Shown here: positions 1 to 4,794 of the stretch, one piece after another
Layout of the letters: each line of letters opens with the position of its first letter
Numbering within the stretch: the first letter of the stretch is position 1
The notes under the pieces: generated by a model
What the model was told of the DNA's origin: nothing
Seen by the model: only the letters and a program-made list of their open reading frames with translations
Database searches by the model: none
Made by a program: the position numbers and the translations under genes
Assembly: GCA_021814735.1 (NCBI GenBank)
Contig: JAKAHX010000129.1
Span: forward strand, 1 to 5,737
DNA: 5,737 nucleotides
Source: Chloroflexota bacterium
GTDB taxonomy: Bacteria; Chloroflexota; Limnocylindria; Limnocylindrales; CSP1-4
Direction of reading: 5' to 3'

Positions 1-1378
1 GCTCGTCCACGAAGCGCCGATAGGCCCCTGAGTCCAGGTACCGCACCAGCGTCGCGCGCGCGCGCTCCCGCTCGGCCCGCCAGGCGTCCGCCAGTGGCTG
101 CAACCCGATCCGCTCGGCGGGCCCGAGGCGGGCGAGATACGCGTCCAGGCCGTCGATGAGCACGTCGAGGTCGCGGACGGCGCCGAGATCGCCCGCCAGC
201 GTCCGGAGACCGCCCACGGACCGGCGGACCCGCCCCCGGCGGAACCCGTCCCCGAAGACGCGCCACGCCGCGCGCATGCGGCGGGTGGCCACGCGCATCT
301 TGTGGAGGTCCTCGGGGTCCTCCCCGCTGCGTGTCCCAGGCTCCGCCACGAGCATCCGCGCCAGGTGGAACCGCAGGACCTTGCGGCCAGCTTCGGCGAA
401 GGCGTCGTCCGCGGTCACGCCGGGTGATCGTCCGACGGAGCGGAGGAGCTCCTCGGCGGCCTCCGACAGCGACCGCGCGGGGCGTTCGGACGCGGAGGCG
501 TCGGCCCGGGCCACCGCCCGTCCCGGCGCGGGCGGCTCCTGCGCCGCCCGCCCCGCAGCACCGGGCTCGCCCTCGCCCGCCGGTGCGTCGGCCCGCCCCT
601 CGGCCAGGTCGCGGGCCTCCTCGAACTTGGACTTCGCCGATGGGCGCACGCCGCCGGTCCGCTCGATGGCCGCCGCCAGCCGACCAAGGATCGTCTCGTC
701 CCCGTGGTGGAGCTCCACCTCCAGCGCGGCGTAGCCGCCCAGGCGACGACCGCCCGAGAGGACCTCCACGTCGTCGGCGCTCAGTTCAGCGGCACCGTCC
801 GGCGCGGTCACTTCCCGGACCCGACGGCGCTGCCTGATGACGAACCGCTCGCCCAGGGCGCGGTCGCCGACGATGCGCAGCAGGAAGTCCCGGGCGTCGC
901 TCTCCGGCCAGGTGCGTGGGTTCAGGCCCTCGTCCGCCGGCCCCTCGATCTCCTCGCGGCGGTGCAGCGCACCATCGGCAGGCGTGAGCGACTTGAGCCC
1001 GGCGACAGCGCGGCCGCCACGCAGGCGGATGCGCGCGGCGTAGCCGGCGCGTTCCACGGCCCGGTCCGCGGTGTCCACGTAGCGGTCCTCCACGAGCGCC
1101 TCCCGCCACTCGCCTCCGCTGAACCCGGCCACCTCCGCGGCCCGCAGGAGCCGGTCCAGGGCCGCCCGGTCCGTCACGTCGTACTTGAGCTCTACCTCGA
1201 CGGGCGCGGATCCGGCACTGCTGGAGCCGGACGCGGCACCGACGGGCGCGGGTCCGGCACCGCTGGAGCCGGACGCGGCACCGCTGGAGGTGGGTCCGGA
1301 AGCGCCGGAGTCCTGCGCGGCACCGGAGGTCGCGGCCGAGGCACCGGCGGAGCGCGGCACGCGATCGGGTGCGGTCAC
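1..1378 (-). CDS. CYTH-CHAD domain protein, C-terminus cut by window edge
   Basis: At least 459 residues are read without a stop, and the CHAD domain continues past the left edge. Residues 1-59 are a low-complexity Ala/Gly/Ser/Pro extension. Residues 60 to about 258 are a CYTH (triphosphate tunnel) domain: it opens with the signature ExExK (E61, E63, K65) and ends with an LEVEL strand (E220, E222) and SKFEEA. An Ala/Gly/Pro/Arg-rich linker follows to about 318. CHAD then starts, with HKMRVATRR (H359-R367) and RDLDVL (R402-L407) as hallmarks. CYTH enzymes of the ygiF type hydrolyse inorganic triphosphate, and CHAD domains are basic helical modules that bind polyphosphate. The GTG start at 1376-1378 overlaps the ppk TGA by 4 bp, so translation is probably coupled; I see no strong Shine-Dalgarno. 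The only other upstream start is GTG at residue 7. Domain identity is sure; whether it degrades, senses or stores polyphosphate is not shown. Confidence 0.93.
   Translation of the reverse strand, partial: MTAPDRVPRSAGASAATSGAAQDSGASGPTSSGAASGSSGAGPAPVGAASGSSSAGSAPVEVELKYDVTDRAALDRLLRAAEVAGFSGGEWREALVEDRYVDTADRAVERAGYAARIRLRGGRAVAGLKSLTPADGALHRREEIEGPADEGLNPRTWPESDARDFLLRIVGDRALGERFVIRQRRRVREVTAPDGAAELSADDVEVLSGGRRLGGYAALEVELHHGDETILGRLAAAIERTGGVRPSAKSKFEEARDLAEGRADAPAGEGEPGAAGRAAQEPPAPGRAVARADASASERPARSLSEAAEELLRSVGRSPGVTADDAFAEAGRKVLRFHLARMLVAEPGTRSGEDPEDLHKMRVATRRMRAAWRVFGDGFRRGRVRRSVGGLRTLAGDLGAVRDLDVLIDGLDAYLARLGPAERIGLQPLADAWRAERERARATLVRYLDSGAYRRFVDE
1199..1282 (-). repeat. 42-bp tandem repeat, two copies, inside the CYTH-CHAD gene
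   Basis: The units 1199-1240 and 1241-1282 are directly adjacent and differ at two of 42 positions. The unit length is a multiple of three, so the frame is kept. They encode two 14-residue copies, GAASGSSGAGPAPV (residues 33-46) and GAASGSSSAGSAPV (47-60). A more degraded Gly/Ser/Ala stretch lies before them. The near-identity suggests recent duplication by slippage or unequal exchange, in a flexible tail just ahead of the CYTH domain. Confidence 0.9.
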
Positions 1379-3501
1379 GCGGGGCCGCCAACCGACTCGA
1401 GCGCCCGGGCCATCATCGTCTCGAACGTGTCGACGCCCGTCGGGTCGGTCGTCGTCGCCTCCGCGCGCCGCCACACGCCGTCGGCGCCCAGGTCCCACGC
1501 CCGCCGGTCGTCCCGCAGCATGACGTCCAGCACGTCGCGCAGCCGCTCCTGCAGGGCGGGATCGTCCACGGGCGTCACTGCCTCCACGCGGCGGTCGAGG
1601 TTGCGCTCCATCATGTCGGCCGACCCGATCGAGAACTCCTCCTCGCCGCCGTTGCGGAAGTAGAAGATCCGCGAGTGCTCCAGGAAGCGCCCCACCACGG
1701 AGCGCACGCGGATCGTCTCGCTCACGCCCGGCAGGCCGGGGCGCAGCGAGCAGATGCCGCGCACCAGCAGATCGACCTGGACGCCTGCCTGGCTCGCCCG
1801 GTAGAGCGCGCGGATGATCGCGGGGTCCACGATCGCGTTGAGCTTCATGACGATCCGCCCGCCACGGCCGGCGGCCTGGTGCTCGATCTCGCGCTCGATG
1901 CGGGCGAGGACCCCCTCGCGGAGCCCGAACGGCGCGACCAGGATCCGGCGGAAGGATCGCTGCCGGGACAGCCCGGTCAGGAAGTTGAACAGGTCGGTCA
2001 CGTCGGCGCCCAGCTCGGACCGGCAGGTCAGCAGGCCGAGGTCGACATAGATGCGGGCGGTCTTGGTGTTGTAGTTGCCCGTGCCGATATGGACGTACCG
2101 GCGCAGGCCCCGTCCCTCGCGTCGGACCACCAGCATCGTCTTGGAGTGCGTCTTCAGCCCCACCAGGCCGTAGACCACGTGGGCGCCCGCCTGCTCCAGT
2201 GCCCGCGCCCAACCGATGTTGGCCTCCTCGTCGAAGCGCGCCTTGAGCTCGACCAGCACGACCACCTGCTTGCCCTGCTCGGCCGCGCGGATGAGCGCCT
2301 GCACGATGGGGGAATCGCCGCTGGTGCGGTAGAGCGTCTGCTTGATGGCCAGGACGTCCGGATCGTCCGCCGCCTGCTCCACGAAGCGCTGGACGGTCCG
2401 CGCGAACGACTCGTAGGGGTGGTGGACCAGGATGTCACCCGCGCGGATCGCGGCAAAGACGTCCACCGGCTCGTCCGGGTCCGCGGGTGCCAGGCGGCTC
2501 GGCGTGACCGGGTTCCACGGCGGCAGCTGGAGGCTCGGCACGTCCAGGTCGGCGATCTCGAAGAGGGCCGTCAGGTCGAGCGTGCCGGCCAGGTCGTACA
2601 CGTCCTCGGGCGCGCACTGCAGGCCTCGCTCCAGGATCGCGCGCGTCTCGGGGGGCATGGAGCGCTCGACCTCGAGGCGCACGACCTCGCCGAAGCGGCG
2701 TCGCCGCAGCTCCTCCTGGATCGCGAGCAGCAGGTCGTCCGCCTCGTCCTCCTCGATCGCCAGGTCCGCGTTGCGGGTGACCCGGAACAGGTGGTGCTCC
2801 AGGATCTCCATGCCCGGGAAGAGGATGTCCAGGTTCTCGGCGATCACCTGCTCGAGCAGCATGTAGGTCCGCACGCCGACCTCGAGCAGCCGAGGCAGGA
2901 CGGGCGGCACCTTGATCCGCGCGAAGCCACGCTCGCCGGTCTCGGGGTTCCGGACCGTCACGGCGAGCGACAGCGACAGGTTGCTGATGTAGGGGAACGG
3001 GTGGCCGGGATCCACGGCCAGGGGGGTCAGGACCGGGAAGATCTCGTCGATGAAGCGCTGTCGGAGCTCCAGGTGCCGCTCCGGTCGCTCGGACCAGCTG
3101 ACGATGCGGATCCCGTGCCCGGCCAGCTCGCGCCGGACCTGCGCCCAGGTCTCCGAGTGCTGGGCCACCATGGGCAGGACCTTGGCCCGGATGGCGCGCA
3201 GTGTCTCCGCCGGGCTGAGCCCGTCCGGCGTGCGCTGCGCCCCGCCGGCCGCCATCTGCTGCTTGACGCCGGCGACGCGGACCTGGAAGAACTCGTCGAG
3301 GTTGCTGGCGAAGATGGCCAGGAACCTGGCTCGCTCCAGGAGCGGGTTGCGCTCGTCGATCGCCTCGTGGAGCACGCGGGCGTTGAAGTCGAGCCAGCTC
3401 AGCTCGCGGTTGGTGTACGGCATCGCCGGGGCGTGCCGTTCCCGCCTGCCGGTGCGCTGGGTGCCGGCGGCCGGACCACCGGAGGGACGGACGGCGGTCA
3501 T
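1375..3501 (-). CDS. ppk: Polyphosphate kinase 1
   Basis: PPK1 reversibly transfers the terminal phosphate of ATP to inorganic polyphosphate, usually at the inner membrane face. The 708 residues match the usual 680-740. By alignment with E. coli PPK (offset +17), the approximate order is N domain 28-123, head domain 124-338, C1 339-519 and C2 520-700. Active-site residues are present: the phosphorylated histidine H452 in KTHSK (E. coli H435), H471 in HIGTGNYN (H454), H609 in LEHSR (H592), and R392 and R422 (R375, R405). NRELSWLDFN near residue 32 and SADMMERNLDRR near the end are also family hallmarks. The gene lies 7 bp after the membrane-protein gene and overlaps CYTH-CHAD by 4 bp. The start is uncertain: ATG at 3501 gives a 26-residue Arg/Gly/Pro-rich extension, while ATG at 3423 (residue 27) gives 682 residues, closer to the E. 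coli N-terminus. Neither has a strong Shine-Dalgarno. No defect is seen. Confidence 0.97.
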   Translation of the reverse strand: MTAVRPSGGPAAGTQRTGRRERHAPAMPYTNRELSWLDFNARVLHEAIDERNPLLERARFLAIFASNLDEFFQVRVAGVKQQMAAGGAQRTPDGLSPAETLRAIRAKVLPMVAQHSETWAQVRRELAGHGIRIVSWSERPERHLELRQRFIDEIFPVLTPLAVDPGHPFPYISNLSLSLAVTVRNPETGERGFARIKVPPVLPRLLEVGVRTYMLLEQVIAENLDILFPGMEILEHHLFRVTRNADLAIEEDEADDLLLAIQEELRRRRFGEVVRLEVERSMPPETRAILERGLQCAPEDVYDLAGTLDLTALFEIADLDVPSLQLPPWNPVTPSRLAPADPDEPVDVFAAIRAGDILVHHPYESFARTVQRFVEQAADDPDVLAIKQTLYRTSGDSPIVQALIRAAEQGKQVVVLVELKARFDEEANIGWARALEQAGAHVVYGLVGLKTHSKTMLVVRREGRGLRRYVHIGTGNYNTKTARIYVDLGLLTCRSELGADVTDLFNFLTGLSRQRSFRRILVAPFGLREGVLARIEREIEHQAAGRGGRIVMKLNAIVDPAIIRALYRASQAGVQVDLLVRGICSLRPGLPGVSETIRVRSVVGRFLEHSRIFYFRNGGEEEFSIGSADMMERNLDRRVEAVTPVDDPALQERLRDVLDVMLRDDRRAWDLGADGVWRRAEATTTDPTGVDTFETMMARALESVGGPA

Positions 3502-3508
3502 GGCGCGC

Positions 3509-3895
3509 TCAGGGTTCCGGCTCGTACCGCCGATCGCCGGTCACCGGGTCGTACCAGACCCGGAGCCGCTGGCCGGTGGTGGGATCGTCGAAGACCTCGT
3601 CCGTGCGCTCGTACCGCCCCCGGCCGCTCCCGGGGCCCTGCGCGGGCGCGGACCCCGTGCCCCAGGACGGGCCCGCGGTCGGCGTGGAGCCGGTGGCGGA
3701 ACCCGCCCCCGGGTGCGCGCGGTAGCGAGCCTGCTCGTACAGGGCGACCAGCAGCAGCACGGCGCCGACGATGAGCAGCCAGGACCCGCCGGCGGGCTCG
3801 CCGGCGACGATGATCGCCACCCCGGCCAGGAAGCCGAGGCCGCCCATCAGCCCCAGGAGCCCCCGCAGCAGCTGCGAGAGATCCGTGCTGCCCAT
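3509..3895 (-). CDS. Small two-helix membrane protein of unknown function
   Basis: I do not recognise this family. The 128 residues hold two hydrophobic helices, about 12-31 and 37-53, joined by a short GEPAGG turn, so both ends should lie on the same side of the membrane. A Gly/Ser/Thr/Pro-rich linker (about 61-92) leads to a charged tail carrying two DPxTG motifs (DPTTGQR and DPVTGDR), ending in Tyr-Glu-Pro-Glu-Pro. The start at 3895 is chosen because GGGGGTGA lies just upstream at 3898-3905. The frame is open to an ATG at 3931, but that start would fall inside a hairpin and lacks a clear ribosome binding site. A GTG two codons upstream is also possible. It sits 46 bp after the YbjQ gene and 7 bp before ppk, so it is probably co-transcribed. 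A role in tethering or regulating polyphosphate synthesis would be speculation. Confidence 0.75.
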   Translation of the reverse strand: MGSTDLSQLLRGLLGLMGGLGFLAGVAIIVAGEPAGGSWLLIVGAVLLLVALYEQARYRAHPGAGSATGSTPTAGPSWGTGSAPAQGPGSGRGRYERTDEVFDDPTTGQRLRVWYDPVTGDRRYEPEP

Positions 3896-3897
3896 CG

Positions 3898-3905
3898 TCA
3901 CCCCC
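3898..3905 (-). promoter_or_regulatory. Ribosome binding site of the two-helix membrane protein
   Basis: The minus strand reads GGGGGTGA followed by CG and then ATG at 3895. The G-run core (3901-3905) is five bases from the start. It supports this start over the upstream ATG at 3931. Confidence 0.55.
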
Positions 3906-3929
3906 GGCGCCGTCGTCCGTGCCGCCCGC

Positions 3930-3955
3930 ACCAGCCCCCGGTCAGCGGGGCTGGT
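3930..3955 (-). other. Perfect 9-bp inverted repeat at the end of the YbjQ gene
   Basis: The arms ACCAGCCCC (3930-3938) and GGGGCTGGT (3947-3955) are perfectly complementary around an 8-base loop that contains the YbjQ stop codon. The minus-strand RNA would form a strong GC-rich hairpin. No U-run follows, so it is not a standard intrinsic terminator. It could be an mRNA 3'-end stabiliser, a partial attenuator or a chance dyad in GC-rich DNA. The arms are visible; the function is not. Confidence 0.5.
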
Positions 3956-4286
3956 CGTACCCCGAGGGCCCCGCCTCGATGACCACGGCCGTGCCGTACG
4001 CGACGATTTCGGTCATGGTCTGGCCCATCTCGGAGCTGTCGAAGCGCATGGAGAGGATCGCGTTGGCGCCCATGGCCGTGGCGTTCGCGACCATCCGGTC
4101 GATGGCGTGCTTGCGGGCATCCTCCAGGAGTTCCGTGTACTCCTTGATCTCGCCGCCCACGATGGAGCGCAGCCCGGCGGCGACGTTGCCGGCGAGGCCG
4201 CGGCTGCGGACCACCACCCCGAAACACTGCCCCTTGGTCTCGGCCACGCGGTACCCGGCGATGAAGTTGGTCGTGCTGATGATCAC
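3942..4286 (-). CDS. YbjQ / UPF0145 family protein
   Basis: The 114 residues match the whole short YbjQ family (DUF74/UPF0145, about 105 aa). Hallmarks in order are MIISTTNFIAGYR at the N-terminus, GGEIKEYTELLEDAR (about 44-58), RMVANATAMGANAI (about 64-77), MRFDSSE and the closing EIVAYGTAVVIE. No signal peptide or membrane segment is seen, so it should be cytosolic. Family members form small oligomeric beta-rich rings; some databases call them putative heavy-metal-binding proteins, but no function is established. The start is GTG at 4284-4286 with AGGAG nine bases upstream. That Shine-Dalgarno shares bases with the TAG stop of the preceding DUF971 gene (12 bp between genes), which suggests coupled translation. 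The C-terminus goes about eight residues (PSGYDQPR) past the conserved core. Confidence 0.92.
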   Translation of the reverse strand: MIISTTNFIAGYRVAETKGQCFGVVVRSRGLAGNVAAGLRSIVGGEIKEYTELLEDARKHAIDRMVANATAMGANAILSMRFDSSEMGQTMTEIVAYGTAVVIEAGPSGYDQPR

Positions 4287-4295
4287 GGCGGTGCT

Positions 4296-4300
4296 CTCCT
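4296..4300 (-). promoter_or_regulatory. Ribosome binding site of the YbjQ gene
   Basis: AGGAG on the minus strand, nine bases before the GTG start. It overlaps the upstream TAG stop codon (4299-4301), so a ribosome ending on the DUF971 gene would sit on this site. It decides for the GTG start. Confidence 0.75.
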
Positions 4301-4676
4301 AGCGCTCCGTGGCGAGGCGCATCGCGCGGCGCGCCTCGTCCTCCGGACAGGGGCAGTTCTCGCGGAGCTGCTCGAAGGTATAGAAGCCCGTGTGGTGACC
4401 ATCCGCCCAGGTCGGGGCGATGGCGTAGTTCCCCACCAGCTGGACGTCGACCAGGCGCGTCTGGTCGGGCGTCAGCGTCGGCGACGTGTCCAGCCAGCCC
4501 GGCATGCCGGCTTCGCCGCGGCAGTACGCGCACGGGCACAGCCATCGCAGCGTGACCGTGTCGTATTCCGTGTGGTGGCCGTCGGCCCAGTCGATCTCCA
4601 GTCGCCCGGCAGCCCGGTCGACGTGGATGCGGGTGGGTACGAGGTATTCGCCGCCTGTCGTGTAGCTGGAGGGCAT
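4299..4676 (-). CDS. DUF971 (GBBH-like N-terminal domain) protein
   Basis: The 125 residues form a single DUF971 domain (PF06155), related to the N-terminal domain of gamma-butyrobetaine hydroxylase and to the C-terminal domain of the plant Fe-S carrier HCF101. C47-x-C49-x2-C52 plus H94 in the WADGHHTG motif matches the Cys3His zinc site of human BBOX1, so metal binding is likely. GNYAI (82-86) and GFYTFEQLR (97-105) are also typical. No 2-oxoglutarate oxygenase domain is attached, so this is not a hydroxylase by itself; free-standing members are linked by family knowledge to Fe-S proteins of the Mrp type, which are absent here. The protein shows an internal half-repeat (residues 30-49 and 90-110). 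ATG at 4676 is chosen because upstream sequence in the frame runs through the promoter region and the peptidase start and looks non-coding. It is the first gene of the presumed leftward operon. Confidence 0.9.
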   Translation of the reverse strand: MPSSYTTGGEYLVPTRIHVDRAAGRLEIDWADGHHTEYDTVTLRWLCPCAYCRGEAGMPGWLDTSPTLTPDQTRLVDVQLVGNYAIAPTWADGHHTGFYTFEQLRENCPCPEDEARRAMRLATER

Positions 4677-4688
4677 GCAGCGATTGTA
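4674..4688 (-). promoter_or_regulatory. Leaderless-type promoter of the leftward operon
   Basis: On the minus strand a strong -10 hexamer, TACAAT (4688 to 4683), is followed by six bases and then ATG at 4676. The expected transcription start, seven bases past the hexamer, is the A of the start codon itself. There is no Shine-Dalgarno in front. Both facts fit a leaderless mRNA, common in actinobacteria, Deinococcus and other high-GC lineages. No TTGACA-like -35 lies at 16-18 bp spacing. Confidence 0.6.
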
Positions 4689-4714
4689 GCGGGGCCTGCA
4701 CGGGATCCCCGGGC

Positions 4715-4720
4715 TACACT
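4715..4720 (+). promoter_or_regulatory. Possible -10 element of the S9 peptidase gene
   Basis: TACACT fits TAnnnT and lies in a GC-rich stretch where such AT-bearing hexamers are rare. It would start transcription near 4727 and leave a leader of about 68 bases with the dyad and the ribosome binding site. No recognisable -35 hexamer is found upstream. Confidence 0.35.
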
Positions 4721-4740
4721 CGCCCCACGAGTCCCGCGCC

Positions 4741-4757
4741 GCCGGTCGCCGACCGGC
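4741..4757. promoter_or_regulatory. 17-bp perfect dyad in the divergent gap
   Basis: GCCGGTC (4741-4747), a three-base spacer, then GACCGGC (4751-4757). It lies downstream of the possible -10 of the peptidase gene and 38 bases before its start codon. It could be an operator or a leader hairpin. A 7-bp arm can also arise by chance in DNA this rich in G and C. Confidence 0.35.
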
Positions 4758-4783
4758 ATGCGCTGCGCGCGGCGCCACGCACC

Positions 4784-4790
4784 GGAAGGG
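4784..4790 (+). promoter_or_regulatory. Ribosome binding site of the S9 peptidase gene
   Basis: GGAAGGG, four bases before ATG at 4795 (six from the GGAAG core). It supports this start codon. Confidence 0.65.
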
Positions 4791-4794
4791 ATCC

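Noticed and set aside
53..65. Alternating CG run (13 bases), a possible Z-DNA or slippage tract
   Set aside because: It encodes an Arg-Ala alternation in a CHAD helix and is short; expected in this base composition.
156..837. Plus-strand frames of 168 and 192 codons over the CYTH-CHAD gene
   Set aside because: Arg/Ser/Pro-rich products with no family resemblance, antisense to well-conserved CYTH and CHAD motifs.
786..1391. A 201-codon minus-strand frame with an Arg-rich product
   Set aside because: It is one frame off the CYTH-CHAD gene, which has clear domain motifs throughout; the Arg/Cys-rich product is typical of a frame-shifted shadow.
1369..3774. An 801-codon open frame on the plus strand, antisense to ppk
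   Set aside because: In very GC-rich DNA, stop codons are rare and long antisense frames arise opposite real genes. The translated product shows no recognisable family, while the minus strand encodes a complete PPK1 with all catalytic residues.
3930..3955. The hairpin read as a rho-independent terminator ending the YbjQ transcript
   Set aside because: The stem is strong but no U-run follows on the minus strand, and two more co-directional genes follow closely. Kept only as an unassigned inverted repeat.
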